Assembly (NCBI RefSeq): GCF_014287515.2
Contig: NZ_CP092473.1
Coordinates: forward strand, 1,143,001 to 1,207,000
Origin: Roseburia rectibacter
GTDB lineage: Bacteria; Bacillota; Clostridia; Lachnospirales; Lachnospiraceae
DNA length: 64,000 nt
Direction: 5' to 3'
Below are positions 28,200-36,340 of the stretch, in pieces. Within the stretch, counting starts at the first letter, position 1; every line of letters begins with the position of its first letter. Position numbers and translations under genes: made by a program. The notes under the pieces are model-generated. The model ran no database searches. It saw nothing but the letters and a program-made list of their open reading frames with translations, and was not told where the DNA came from.

Positions 28200-28898
28200 A
28201 TGGAAAAGATAAAGATATTGGTTGTGGATGATGAGAGCAGAATGAGAAAGCTGGTCCGTGACTTTTTAGTCAGGGAAGATTATGAGGTATTAGAGGCAGG
28301 AGACGGTGAGGCAGCACTGGATATTTTTTATCAGGAAAAAAATATTGCACTGATCATATTGGATGTGATGATGCCAAAAATGAATGGCTGGGACGTATGC
28401 AGGGAAATCAGGGAAACGTCAAAAGTGCCGATCATCATGCTGACAGCAAAGGGTGATGAAGAGGACGAGCTCACCGGATTTGAACTTGGTGTTGATGAAT
28501 ATATCTCGAAACCGTTTTCTCCGAAGATTCTTGTCGCACGTGTCGGTGCGATCTTAAGAAGAAGTGGAAAAGCACCTGAGGAGGGAAAACTTCTTTCCAT
28601 CGGAGGAATCGTGATCGATCAGACAGCACATACGGTCACAGTGGATGGAAAACAGATTGAACTGAGTTTCAAGGAATTTGAACTGCTTACTTATTTTATG
28701 GAAAATGAGGGCATTGCACTCTCCAGAGAGAAAATTCTCAATCATGTCTGGAATTACGATTACTTTGGAGATGCAAGAACCATCGATACACACGTTAAAA
28801 AACTGCGTGCCAAGATCGGAGAAAAAGGTGACTATATCAAAACCATCTGGGGTATGGGGTACAAATTTGAAGCAGAAGAAAACGGCAGTGATAAATGA
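28200..28898 (+). CDS. OmpR/PhoB-family response regulator
   Basis: A 232-residue regulator: a receiver domain with the acidic pocket in ILVVDDESR and the phosphoacceptor Asp in LIILDVMMPKMNGWD, switch residues in IIMLTAKGDE and the Lys in YISKPFSP; then a winged-helix DNA-binding domain ending DYIKTIWGMGYKFE. The last bases overlap the histidine kinase start (ATGATG), so the pair is translationally coupled. Targets are unknown. Confidence 0.95.
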   Translation: MEKIKILVVDDESRMRKLVRDFLVREDYEVLEAGDGEAALDIFYQEKNIALIILDVMMPKMNGWDVCREIRETSKVPIIMLTAKGDEEDELTGFELGVDEYISKPFSPKILVARVGAILRRSGKAPEEGKLLSIGGIVIDQTAHTVTVDGKQIELSFKEFELLTYFMENEGIALSREKILNHVWNYDYFGDARTIDTHVKKLRAKIGEKGDYIKTIWGMGYKFEAEENGSDK

Positions 28899-30421
28899 TG
28901 AAAAAATTGATGAAAGATCGGAAAAGAAAATATTTTGGTTCACTGACACATCAGTTGATACTGATCAGTATCTGTCTGGTTACAGGAACACTTCTTTTAT
29001 GCTGGTTTATTAATACCGTTTTTTTGGAGCCGTATTATGTGGTCAATAAACAAAATACACTGCTGTCCGGATTTGAGACGATCAATGAAGCGAGTGAGAA
29101 CGGATCACTAGATGACAGCTCTTTTGATGTGACATTTGATAATCTCTGTGCAAATGGAAATATCACTGTCATGATCATAAGCTCTGACCGGACCATTGTA
29201 CGGTCGTCCGTGAATGATACACAGAAAATGATGTTGGAATTTATGAACATTATTTTTGGGGAGAAGCAGAATGAAGTGACGGTATTGATGCAGTCTGACA
29301 ATTATATTATCCAGAAACAGACAGATGCCAGATTGGATTCAGAGTATCTGGTGCTTTACGGGACACTTTCCAATGGGAATCTGATCCTGATGCGGACAGC
29401 ACTTGAGAGTATCCGTGAGAGTGTCAGTCTCTCTAATACATTTTTAGCATGGGTAGGTGTCATTGCTGCGATCATCAGTGCGGTCGTCATTGTTTTCGTT
29501 TCGAGAGGCATAACAACGCCGCTTTTACGTCTGACGGATATATCGAAGCGGATGACGGAACTTGATTTTGAAGCAAAATATCAGCCTGGGAGCAGATATC
29601 ACAATGAAGTGGACGAGCTTGGCGAATACATGAATGTCATGTCAACTACGTTAGAGCACACGATTTCTGAACTAAAGAGTGCAAACAATCAATTACAGAT
29701 CGATATCGATAAAAAAACACAGATCGATGAAATGCGGAAAGAATTTTTATCAAATGTTTCACACGAGTTAAAAACACCGCTTGCACTGATACAGGGATAC
29801 GCAGAAGGACTGAAAGAATGTATTAATGATGATGCGGAGAGCAGGGACTTTTATTGTGAAGTCATCATGGACGAAGCAGACAAGATGAATAAAATGGTCA
29901 AAAAACTGCTGACTTTAAACCAGCTTGAATTTGGTAATGAGGTCATTACCATGGAAAGGTTTGATCTGACGGAACTGATACAGGGAGTGATCAATGCGTC
30001 TGCGATCCTTTTAAATCAGAATGAGATCACATTAAACTTTTCGCAGCAGGAACCGTTATTTGCCTGGGCGGATGAATTTAAGGTGGAAGAAGTAGTGACC
30101 AACTATTTAAGCAATGCGATTCATCATGCAGAGGGTGAAAAAAGAATTGATATCCGCTGTGTAAAGAAAAATGATAAAGTCCGCGTCAGTGTTTTCAACA
30201 CCGGAAAGCCGATACCGGAAGAAGATGTGGATAATATCTGGATCAAATTTTATAAGGTGGATAAAGCAAGAACCAGAGAATACGGCGGCAGCGGTATAGG
30301 TCTTTCTATTGTTCAGGCGATCATGGATTCATTCCATCAGAAGTGTGGTGTGATCAATCACGAAGACGGAGTAGAATTCTGGTTTGAATTAGAGACAAAT
30401 AATGGAAATTTTTTCAGTTGA
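28895..30421 (+). CDS. Membrane sensor histidine kinase
   Basis: A 508-residue kinase, partner of the preceding regulator. It has a first transmembrane span (LILISICLVTGTLLLCWFI), an extracellular sensor of about 140 residues, a second span (WVGVIAAIISAVVIVFV), HAMP linker, HisKA domain with the phospho-His in SNVSHELKTPLALIQGYAEG (about 290), then the ATPase domain with N box NYLSNAIHHA and glycine box YGGSGIGLSIVQAI. The sensor part resembles a double-PAS/Cache-like module but is too divergent to name a ligand. Confidence 0.95.
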   Translation: MMKKLMKDRKRKYFGSLTHQLILISICLVTGTLLLCWFINTVFLEPYYVVNKQNTLLSGFETINEASENGSLDDSSFDVTFDNLCANGNITVMIISSDRTIVRSSVNDTQKMMLEFMNIIFGEKQNEVTVLMQSDNYIIQKQTDARLDSEYLVLYGTLSNGNLILMRTALESIRESVSLSNTFLAWVGVIAAIISAVVIVFVSRGITTPLLRLTDISKRMTELDFEAKYQPGSRYHNEVDELGEYMNVMSTTLEHTISELKSANNQLQIDIDKKTQIDEMRKEFLSNVSHELKTPLALIQGYAEGLKECINDDAESRDFYCEVIMDEADKMNKMVKKLLTLNQLEFGNEVITMERFDLTELIQGVINASAILLNQNEITLNFSQQEPLFAWADEFKVEEVVTNYLSNAIHHAEGEKRIDIRCVKKNDKVRVSVFNTGKPIPEEDVDNIWIKFYKVDKARTREYGGSGIGLSIVQAIMDSFHQKCGVINHEDGVEFWFELETNNGNFFS

Positions 30422-30494
30422 TAAATGATACCAAAAATGCTAACATATGGATAGAGTATATTCTATTATTTACAGATATCATGAGAGGAATACC

Positions 30495-31220
30495 ATGAAA
30501 AGAACAGGAATGAGATTAACGGCAGTGGCAGCAGTAACAGCATTGCTGCTTGGTGGATGTGGAGAACAGCCATACAGTTTAACAGAAGATGAAGAAGGCG
30601 TGATTGTGGATTATTCGGCACACGCTGTGGCGAAGTTTAATACGAGCCAGCCGGAAGGTCTTGCAAATGTGAGTCATGATGAGCAGGAGACGGAATCTAC
30701 GGATGAACCACAGGAGACAGAAACAGAGAACAGAATTACACTGGATGCATCCGGTAATGCGTCTGCAGGTGAACAGATTGCAGAAGATGGAACAGAGCAG
30801 GCTGCAGCAGAGTCTTCCACTCTTGATGAACTGTTTGGCGAAGAAAACCTGACCATAGCATATGCCGGAGCCGAGATTGCGGCGGATTATATGGAAGGCG
30901 GATACTATTCGCTGGATGCAGAGAAAGGAAAAGTATTTGTTATTGTCAGTATTGATATTACAAATTCCGGAACAGATGAAATAGCGATCGACAATTTTGC
31001 AAAGACACCGGAGTTTTCTGTCATGGTCAATGGTCAGGAAAAAGCAGATGAGGAAAATACCATACTTCCATCTGATTTTGCATTGTATCAGGAAACAATT
31101 CCGGCTGGTGCGACAGAAAATACCGTGTTGCTGTTTCAGGTACCGGACAGTGTGACAAATATTGAAAGTCTGGATCTGTATGTAAATATCAGTGGAACAA
31201 ATTATCAAATTACTTTGTAA
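30495..31220 (+). CDS. Lipoprotein with a DUF4352-like beta domain
   Basis: 241 residues: lipoprotein signal MKRTGMRLTAVAAVTALLLG then GCG, a long Glu/Thr/Ser-rich linker (about 50-110), and a C-terminal immunoglobulin-like domain (KGKVFVIVSIDITNSGTDEI ... VTNIESLDLYVNISG), the layout of DUF4352/DUF5067 extracytoplasmic proteins. ATG 30495 follows GAGAGGAA. It lies 73 bases after the kinase and may be part of that signalling unit. Function unknown. Confidence 0.75.
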   Translation: MKRTGMRLTAVAAVTALLLGGCGEQPYSLTEDEEGVIVDYSAHAVAKFNTSQPEGLANVSHDEQETESTDEPQETETENRITLDASGNASAGEQIAEDGTEQAAAESSTLDELFGEENLTIAYAGAEIAADYMEGGYYSLDAEKGKVFVIVSIDITNSGTDEIAIDNFAKTPEFSVMVNGQEKADEENTILPSDFALYQETIPAGATENTVLLFQVPDSVTNIESLDLYVNISGTNYQITL

Positions 31221-31314
31221 TGATATTAGTAATGTGTTATAATGACATTAATATTTATGCAATGGCAAAAGCAATGAATTGCGTAGCAAATGATACGCGG
31301 GAGGAGAGACAGGA

Positions 31315-32222
31315 ATGGATACAAATATACTTTTAGAGTCAGGAACGAATGAGCTGGAAGTCCTGGAATTTACATTAGGAAATAATCATTATGGAATCAA
31401 TGTTGCAAAGATCAGAGAGATATTGACGTATCGCCGGTAACACCGGTACCAAATTCTCATCCAAGTGTGGAAGGTATTTTCATGCCGCGTGATACAATGA
31501 TTACCGTTGTTAATCTGAAAAGATGTCTGGGGATGGCAGAGAGTGGAGATGGCAAGGGACTTTTTATCATCACAAACTTCAACAAATTAAATATTGCGTT
31601 TCATGTAGATGCTGTAATTGGCATTCACCGTGTATCATGGGAGTCTATTATCAAGCCGGATTCGACGATCAATACAGAGGATAACAGTGCATCCACAGGA
31701 GTGATCAAGATGGATGACAAGCTGATCATCATCCTTGACTTTGAGAAAATCGTATCTGATATCAGTCCGGAGACAGGTCTTAAGGTATCAGATGTTGATA
31801 ATATGGCAAGCCGTGAGCGCTGTGATTCACCGATCCTGATCGCTGAGGATTCGCCGCTTCTTAGCCGTCTGATCACAGACTGTCTGAAGAAGGCAGGATA
31901 CACCAATCTGATCGTGACAATGAATGGCCAGGAGGCATGGGATAAGCTGACCGAATTTGAAAAGGCGGGTAATGTACGTGATAAGGTTCATTGTATTATC
32001 ACTGATATCGAGATGCCGATGATGGATGGACACAGACTGACCAAACTTGTTAAGACGAACGATAATATGAAGAAGATACCGCTTATTATTTTCTCATCTT
32101 TAGTTAATGAAGAAATGAGAATCAAAGGTAAACAGTTAGGGGCAGATGCCCAGTTGACAAAACCTGAAATCGGCAATCTTGTAGAGGCTATTGATAATTT
32201 AATTGATAAAAGCATTGATTAG
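31315..32222 (+). pseudogene. CheV-like chemotaxis coupling protein (CheW-receiver), frameshifted
   Basis: Reading from ATG 31315 (ribosome site GGAGGAGAGA) gives a CheW-type start, [20 protein letters not shown], which meets a stop at 31438-31440 after LTYRR. The other frame continues at once with TPVPNSHPSVEGIFMPRDTM and runs to 32222. Adding one C near 31433 (CGCCGG to CGCCCGG) restores [14 protein letters not shown]. The second part holds the rest of CheW and a receiver domain with phosphoacceptor Asp in CIITDIEMPMMDGHR. CheV links receptors to the CheA kinase. Either the gene is a recent frameshift mutant or the base was lost in sequencing. Confidence 0.85.
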
Positions 32223-32236
32223 GTTGAAGCGAAGAA

Positions 32237-32263
32237 GGGGATGTGATATATTGTCACATCCCC
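32237..32263 (+). terminator. Hairpin after the CheV-like gene
   Basis: GGGGATGTGA and TCACATCCCC form a perfect 10-bp stem with a seven-base loop. Only AAATTAAG follows, so termination would be weak without a partner; it may act bidirectionally or protect mRNA. Confidence 0.65.
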
Positions 32264-32295
32264 AAATTAAGTTATAGGCTTGACGGAGGTGTCGG

Positions 32296-33855
32296 ATGAG
32301 CGGGACAGAGGATTATCTGGATGGACTGTTAAATTCCTTATCAGAAAAAGATATGGATGCAGAGAAAGAAACCGGGAGTAAAACGATGCGGACAGAGGAT
32401 GATATTATGAATGAGATGGAAAATGATTTACTTTCCAAAGAGGCGGAAGATAATTTTTTAGAACAATTTGAAAAGGAATTGGCAAATGAGAAGTCTGCAC
32501 CAGAAGCGGAAACAAAAGATGATTTCTTTAACAGTTTAGATCAGATTGTAGATGGAACAGGTCAGAATAATAAAGAAGATGATTTCATGATGGATACGCT
32601 TGGAGATATTCCGGGAATTGATGATATCATGAAAAAGGAAGAACCTGCACAGACATCAGAACCGCAGACGGATGAAAAAGAAGAAAGCGGGCAGCAGGAG
32701 AATACGAAAGCACCGGAGAATCTAGGCGGACTGGGTGATCTAGACGGACTTGGAGATTTTGGAATATCGGATGATATATCGGAGGAAAGCGCTGACGTGA
32801 CAGAAGGTGCACAGATGACGGATCACACAGACAAAGGCGAAAGTGATGCTTTAGGCATGGAGGATGCAGCCAGTGATGGACTAGACGATTTTGGAGATCT
32901 TGGTGAAGCGGATATATTTGGAGATGATGGAGCAGGAGAAAGTGAAAATACTTCGGACAGCATGTCAGATGTCATGCCAAATGACAGGGAAGACAAGCCG
33001 AAAAAAGAAAGTTTCCTGAAAAAATTATCACGTATTCTTTTTGGGGAAGATGATGAGGATGAGGAAGGTGATCCTGCATCGTCCGGAAAAGAAGTGATAA
33101 CAGAAGAAAATGCAGGCGACATTGATCTGTCAGATCCGAATATGCAGATATTACAGGAACTTGGAGATATTCCAGGTATATCGGACGCGCCGAAGGAAGA
33201 AGAAAAATCAGATCCGGAAGAAGATAAAAAGAAGAAAAAAGAAAAAAAGAAAAAAGAGAAGAAGCCAAAGAAAGAGAAAAAACCGAAAAAGCCAAAGAAA
33301 GAAAAGAAACCGAAGCCACCAAAGGAGCCGGATCTGACACCTCCACTCCCGAAGGTACCGGTAATTCTGATCTTTGTGATGGTATTTTCATTCCTTGTTC
33401 TTGTAGTATTAGCAACTAATTTAGTGGGTTATTCCAGCAGTTTTTCAAATGCGGAAGATGCATATGCAAAGGGCAATTATGAGCAGGCATTTCAGGATGT
33501 ATCTGGTCTTGAGGTAAAGGAGAAAGATCAGGATACATACAGAAAATACCGTATTCTTGCATACACGGCAGGGCAGTACAGAGCATATCAGAATCTGATG
33601 AATCAGAAAATTTATGATATGGCGTTAGATTCGCTGATCAGTACGATCGGAAGATGTGATGAATACAGCAGTGATGCCAAAGAACTTGGATGTGACAGAG
33701 AGATTTCAGACATACAGGCAAAAGCAGAGGAGGCATTGGAAGCATTTAAGATCGATGCCCAAAGAGCACTTGAAGTGTATGGCATGAAAGACCGGACTGC
33801 ATATTCAAAAGAGATTTACCGGATACTGGATGATGCAGGACTTAGTGAGGAATAA
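32296..33855 (+). CDS. Acidic, lysine-rich single-span membrane protein with helical repeats
   Basis: 519 residues, not recognised. About 1-300 is very acidic and low-complexity, with recurring LGDIPGI-D and GDLDGLGDFG/DDFGDLGEADIFG units. A nearly pure Lys/Glu/Pro stretch follows (about 305-345), then one transmembrane span (VPVILIFVMVFSFLVLVVLA) and a C-terminal region of paired helices that looks like TPR-type repeats (AEDAYAKGNYEQAFQDVSGL). The topology places the acidic part in the cytoplasm. It lies two bases before the hisH remnant. Possibly a scaffold linked to the chemotaxis-type gene upstream. Confidence 0.8.
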   Translation: MSGTEDYLDGLLNSLSEKDMDAEKETGSKTMRTEDDIMNEMENDLLSKEAEDNFLEQFEKELANEKSAPEAETKDDFFNSLDQIVDGTGQNNKEDDFMMDTLGDIPGIDDIMKKEEPAQTSEPQTDEKEESGQQENTKAPENLGGLGDLDGLGDFGISDDISEESADVTEGAQMTDHTDKGESDALGMEDAASDGLDDFGDLGEADIFGDDGAGESENTSDSMSDVMPNDREDKPKKESFLKKLSRILFGEDDEDEEGDPASSGKEVITEENAGDIDLSDPNMQILQELGDIPGISDAPKEEEKSDPEEDKKKKKEKKKKEKKPKKEKKPKKPKKEKKPKPPKEPDLTPPLPKVPVILIFVMVFSFLVLVVLATNLVGYSSSFSNAEDAYAKGNYEQAFQDVSGLEVKEKDQDTYRKYRILAYTAGQYRAYQNLMNQKIYDMALDSLISTIGRCDEYSSDAKELGCDREISDIQAKAEEALEAFKIDAQRALEVYGMKDRTAYSKEIYRILDDAGLSEE

Positions 33856-33857
33856 AA

Positions 33858-33914
33858 ATGATAGCGATCATAGACTATGATGCCCATTATATTTTCAAAA
33901 TCCGCATAAAATAA
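33858..33914 (+). pseudogene. hisH: 5' end of hisH, cut by phage integration
   Basis: ATG 33858 lies two bases after the preceding gene's stop and reads MIAIIDYDA, the invariant beginning of HisH (glutaminase subunit of imidazole-glycerol-phosphate synthase). The expected continuation (GN-KSV) is absent: the frame reads HYIFKIRIK and stops at 33914. Everything to the right is phage-like. The most economical reading is an attachment junction around codons 8-9, with the remaining hisH sequence at the other end of the element, outside the window. Confidence 0.75.
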
Positions 33915-33929
33915 GGCTAAATGGGCATC
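33879..33929. other. Candidate left attachment site (attL) with inverted arms
   Basis: GATGCCCATT (33879-33888) and AATGGGCATC (33920-33929) are exact inverted arms spanning 51 bp, and a second palindrome, ATTTTCAAAAT (33891-33901), lies between them. The left arm includes the last bases that match hisH. A span of about 50 bp with imperfect two-fold symmetry is what large serine integrases use, but no integrase is in the window to confirm the type. Confidence 0.45.
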
Positions 33930-33994
33930 TGAAATAAGCCCAAAACCAGTTTTACTAATTATATACTAAATACAGTGCTTTGAATGAATACTTA

Positions 33995-34034
33995 GAGTGC
34001 CGCGGTGGGATACCACTACGGTGCTCTTTTTTTC
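33995..34034 (+). terminator. Terminator at the left end of the phage region
   Basis: GAGTGCCGCGGTGG and CCACTACGGTGCTC pair (with G-U wobbles) around a short loop, followed by seven T. It would insulate the phage genes from host transcription reading in from the hisH side. Confidence 0.75.
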
Positions 34035-34126
34035 GTTTATAAGTTATTGAAATTGGAATATATTACCAGCACGTTTATCAACTATTTTCATGTATAATTG
34101 ATTTTGGAGTTAGGAGATGATTATGT

Positions 34127-34417
34127 ATGAAAATAGTATGCGAAACTTGTGGTGCCCCATTGAAATATTATGACACTGTTTCAAGAATTGTAAGAACGAA
34201 AGGGCACATAACAATACATGTTCCAGTTCAAAGATTAAAATGCCCTATGTGTGGTTGCATACATAGAAATCTTCCGGATTATATTTATCCATACAAGCAA
34301 TATGAAGCTGAAATTATAGATGGCGTTGTGGAAGGATTCATAACCTGTGATACGATAGGTTTTGAGGACTATCCTTGTGAAATGACAATGTTTAGATGGA
34401 GATCAGAAAATTTATAA
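34127..34417 (+). CDS. Zinc-ribbon protein, DUF6431-like
   Basis: 96 residues with two Cys pairs spaced like a zinc ribbon (CETCGAPL at the N-terminus and LKCPMCGCIH about 40 residues later), then RNLPDYIYPYKQYEAEIIDGVV and EDYPCEMTMFRW. The pattern matches small DUF6431-type proteins found in Firmicutes mobile elements and phages, whose C-terminal stretch resembles a transposase-linked HTH. DNA binding is likely from the ribbon and Trp/Arg tail, but unproven. First gene of the phage region; starts just after GGAGATG. Confidence 0.7.
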   Translation: MKIVCETCGAPLKYYDTVSRIVRTKGHITIHVPVQRLKCPMCGCIHRNLPDYIYPYKQYEAEIIDGVVEGFITCDTIGFEDYPCEMTMFRWRSENL

Positions 34418-34462
34418 TCTCATTTATAAAAATATTAGTACAGATTACGGTTTATAAAGATT

Positions 34463-34488
34463 GAGCCAGCAATGGCTCTTTCTTTTTG
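34463..34488 (+). terminator. Terminator hairpin with GCAA tetraloop (phage unit 1)
   Basis: GAGCCA-GCAA-TGGCTC, then TTTCTTTTT. It is the first of a family of near-identical terminators that close small phage genes; the six-base stem, GNRA-type loop and the tail TTTCTTTTTG recur with small changes. Confidence 0.85.
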
Positions 34489-34564
34489 CAGTTATTCCAC
34501 CGAGGTTGTTTTTACTATTGATTATTTCTAACCTAGAATAGATTTTACAAGGAGGAAATAAATT

Positions 34565-34984
34565 ATGGCAACTACAATCAGACCGGAATTATCCGAGAAA
34601 AATCCTTATTGGATTGAAAAACATCGTTACTATGAGTTGAAGCATTTTTGTTTACAGTATCCCATTTGGAGAAAGGCATATTCTTCACTGAGTGGAATTA
34701 GTGGTAAGCCATCAGATTGGGCTATGTTCATTGTCACTAGCACCCTGGGCGATCCAACCGCAAAAGTCGGGATAGCACGGGCATATTATTCAGAACGAAC
34801 GGACATGATTGAGAGGGTGGCTGAGCAAACAGATCAGCAGCTTGCTCCATATATTCTAAAAGCTGTTACCGAGGGATGGTCCTATGATGTTTTGAAAGCT
34901 AGATTAGGGGTTCCATGTTGCAAGGATACTTACTACGAATTGTACAGACGATTCTTTTGGTTATTAAATAGGGAACGTAAATGA
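34565..34984 (+). CDS. Conserved phage protein, possible regulator
   Basis: 139 residues, mostly helical, of a family I recall as widespread in Firmicutes phages but without a proven function. Visible blocks are YYELKHFCLQYPIWRKAY, a central TAKVGIARAYYSERTDMIER, and a C-terminal YDVLKARLGVPCCKDTYYELY that reads like a helix-turn-helix. The size and the C-terminal HTH-like part resemble ArpU/RinA-type late-gene regulators, which is a guess. AAGGAGGAAATAA precedes the ATG. Confidence 0.7.
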   Translation: MATTIRPELSEKNPYWIEKHRYYELKHFCLQYPIWRKAYSSLSGISGKPSDWAMFIVTSTLGDPTAKVGIARAYYSERTDMIERVAEQTDQQLAPYILKAVTEGWSYDVLKARLGVPCCKDTYYELYRRFFWLLNRERK

Positions 34985-34985
34985 A

Positions 34986-35015
34986 TCGCACGTTTTACAA
35001 TCGCTTTTATGGAAA
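34986..35015 (+). promoter_or_regulatory. Start-associated element, copy A
   Basis: TCGCACGTTTTACAATCGCT then TTTATGGAAA. The element family follows the pattern T(C/G)CGC, 4-6 A/T, TTACA or TTGCA, 3-6 any, CTTTATGAAAG, and lies just before the ribosome site of many small phage genes. This copy begins right after a stop codon and precedes the gene at 35045. Confidence 0.65.
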
Positions 35016-35044
35016 CTATAACAACTGTTTGAAAGGAGATAAGT

Positions 35045-35215
35045 ATGCAGAAATTTAAGAATGTTATGGTATTTGTGTTAGCGGTGGCATTAGCTTTTGA
35101 AACGGGAGTATTAACTGTTGTGTGGAGTTTTTTGGCAGCGTTTGGCGATATCGAAGAATCTAGCAAGTCTGAAAGGAGACGAGTAAGTTACAGAAGTTAT
35201 AGAAATGAGGACTGA
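35045..35215 (+). CDS. Small phage membrane protein (56 aa)
   Basis: MQKFKNVMVFVLAVALAFET begins a short protein with one hydrophobic segment (about 7-33) and an Arg/Ser/Tyr-rich tail (SERRRVSYRSYRNED). GAAAGGAGAT precedes the start. Its stop codon overlaps the 5' arm of the next terminator. Function unknown; the basic tail points to the cytoplasm. Confidence 0.65.
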   Translation: MQKFKNVMVFVLAVALAFETGVLTVVWSFLAAFGDIEESSKSERRRVSYRSYRNED

Positions 35216-35273
35216 GCCAGCAATGGCTCTTTCTTTTTATCTCGCAAAACATACAACTCCCTTTATGAAAGGA
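35214..35273 (+). promoter_or_regulatory. Terminator plus start-associated element (copy B)
   Basis: Hairpin GAGCCA-GCAA-TGGCTC with TTTCTTTTT (35214-35238), then TCGCAAAACATACAACTCCC and TTTATGAAAGGA (35242-35273), running into the ribosome site of the gene at 35286. The hairpin stem is identical to the one at 34463. Confidence 0.75.
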
Positions 35274-35285
35274 TGGTGATATTTT

Positions 35286-35558
35286 ATGAGTAAAAATGAT
35301 AAAGAAATAGAAGCTCTTGGCTATAAGATTCGCGTATCAGATTTATCCTGCGGTTATATTGTGTATGAAAACAAGCAATCGGATAAAGAAGTCATTATTG
35401 AATGGGATGATGACGAGGAGTATTGCATGATATTTTCGCAAACAATTTCAAGAATCAAGGATTGGTACGGTCAAACTTTTCAAGAGCCACATGGGTTGAC
35501 TATTCAAGAAATTGAATTATTCACCACTAAAATAAATGAATTGAGAAACGAGTCCTAA
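35286..35558 (+). CDS. Small soluble phage protein
   Basis: 90 residues: an N-terminal beta-rich part (YKIRVSDLSCGYIVYENKQ, then acidic WDDDEEYCMIF) and a C-terminal helical tail ending LRNES. Not recognised. The last codons (GAG TCC TAA) form the 5' arm of the following terminator, a feature shared with two other genes in this region. Confidence 0.7.
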   Translation: MSKNDKEIEALGYKIRVSDLSCGYIVYENKQSDKEVIIEWDDDEEYCMIFSQTISRIKDWYGQTFQEPHGLTIQEIELFTTKINELRNES

Positions 35559-35606
35559 CAAGGGCTCTTTCTTTTTGCGCCTTTTTTGCAAGTCCTCTTA
35601 TGGAAA
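35550..35606 (+). promoter_or_regulatory. Terminator plus start-associated element (copy C)
   Basis: Hairpin GAGTCCT-AACA-AGGGCTC followed by TTTCTTTTT (35550-35576), directly continued by TGCGCCTTTTTTGCAAGTCC and TCTTATGGAAA (35576-35606). The upstream gene's stop codon lies in the loop side of the stem. Confidence 0.75.
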
Positions 35607-35632
35607 ATAAATATTTTAAGGAGGAATTTATT

Positions 35633-35824
35633 GTGAGTAAAACAATTTACGGGGTTAATCGAGGAAACTTAGGAGAACTTGAAAGAATCGTAAGAGGTAA
35701 ATGTACAGGATTTATTGTACGTGGAACCGGATACGGATTGACGGATATTGAGATTTTCAATATTAACCTAATCAATTGGATGCTTGTAAAGAAGCAACTT
35801 CAAGAAATAGCAATCGAAGGATAG
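35633..35824 (+). CDS. Small phage protein, GTG start
   Basis: 63 residues starting at GTG 35633, ten bases after AAGGAGG. An in-frame ATG at 35600 belongs to the preceding start-associated element and has no ribosome site. The protein contains a mixed alpha/beta stretch (GKCTGFIVRGTGYGLTDIEI) without a recognised family. Confidence 0.6.
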   Translation: MSKTIYGVNRGNLGELERIVRGKCTGFIVRGTGYGLTDIEIFNINLINWMLVKKQLQEIAIEG

Positions 35825-35885
35825 GGTCCCTACAAGGACTCTTTCTTTTGCTTCGCGAAATTTACATCGCTCTTTATGAAAGAAA
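35824..35885 (+). promoter_or_regulatory. Terminator plus start-associated element (copy D)
   Basis: Hairpin GGGTCC/GGACTC with TTTCTTTT (35824-35850), then TCGCGAAATTTACATCGCTC and TTTATGAAAGAAA (35853-35885). The next gene begins 38 bases further on, so here the element is clearly separate from the ribosome site. Confidence 0.75.
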
Positions 35886-35922
35886 CTATAAAAATAAGTT
35901 TAATTTAAAGGAGAGAGAAACT

Positions 35923-36195
35923 ATGAAAAAATCTGTATTTATTATTATGCTTATATTGGTAGCAGTATTATCTGTATGTGGAAACCGTAATGGTGGAGTC
36001 AAATTGACAGATGAACAACTGGCAGAAAGGTTTGTCGAAGACGAATTTCCTGGCGAGAATTTAGAAATTAAGATCAAGGAAAGTGAAGACAAAGATTTTG
36101 TTGGTTACGATGTATATGATCAAGATGGCAATATCAAATGTGGTGGCAGTTTCAGTAGAGAGTTTTATGCTAACAAATATGCAAAAACAAAGTAA
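35923..36195 (+). CDS. Small phage lipoprotein
   Basis: 90 residues with signal MKKSVFIIMLILVAVLSV and a lipobox Cys at about 19 (LSVC), then an acidic mature part with EDKDFVGYDVYDQDGNIKCG. It would be anchored outside the membrane of the lysogen. AAAGGAGAGAG precedes the start. Function unknown; short prophage lipoproteins sometimes block superinfection. Confidence 0.7.
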   Translation: MKKSVFIIMLILVAVLSVCGNRNGGVKLTDEQLAERFVEDEFPGENLEIKIKESEDKDFVGYDVYDQDGNIKCGGSFSREFYANKYAKTK

Positions 36196-36203
36196 TATAG
36201 ATT

Positions 36204-36231
36204 GAGTCAGCAATGACTCTTTCTTTTTTTT
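36204..36231 (+). terminator. Terminator hairpin of the repeated family
   Basis: GAGTCA-GCAA-TGACTC then TTTCTTTTTTTT. No start-associated element follows; the next gene starts 110 bases downstream. Confidence 0.85.
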
Positions 36232-36340
36232 ATCCTAGATTAGAAAACCGGACTGAGGTTACCAGAAATCATGATATTTTTGTATCTGAAAAATTGCCAG
36301 GTGGGAAAATCAGGAAAACATTTGAAAGGAGGATGCTGAG

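Noticed and set aside
34093..34098. TATAAT box upstream of the first phage gene as a sigma-A promoter
   Set aside because: The -10 box is perfect, but there is no -35 box at 16-18 bases and no TGn extension, so the promoter is not supported.
34127..34417. Transposase or insertion sequence at the phage left end
   Set aside because: The DUF6431-like zinc ribbon is alone; there are no terminal inverted repeats or catalytic DDE residues.
36232..36340. Promoter in the gap before 36341
   Set aside because: No pair of -35 and -10 boxes with acceptable spacing could be found; only a ribosome site is clear.
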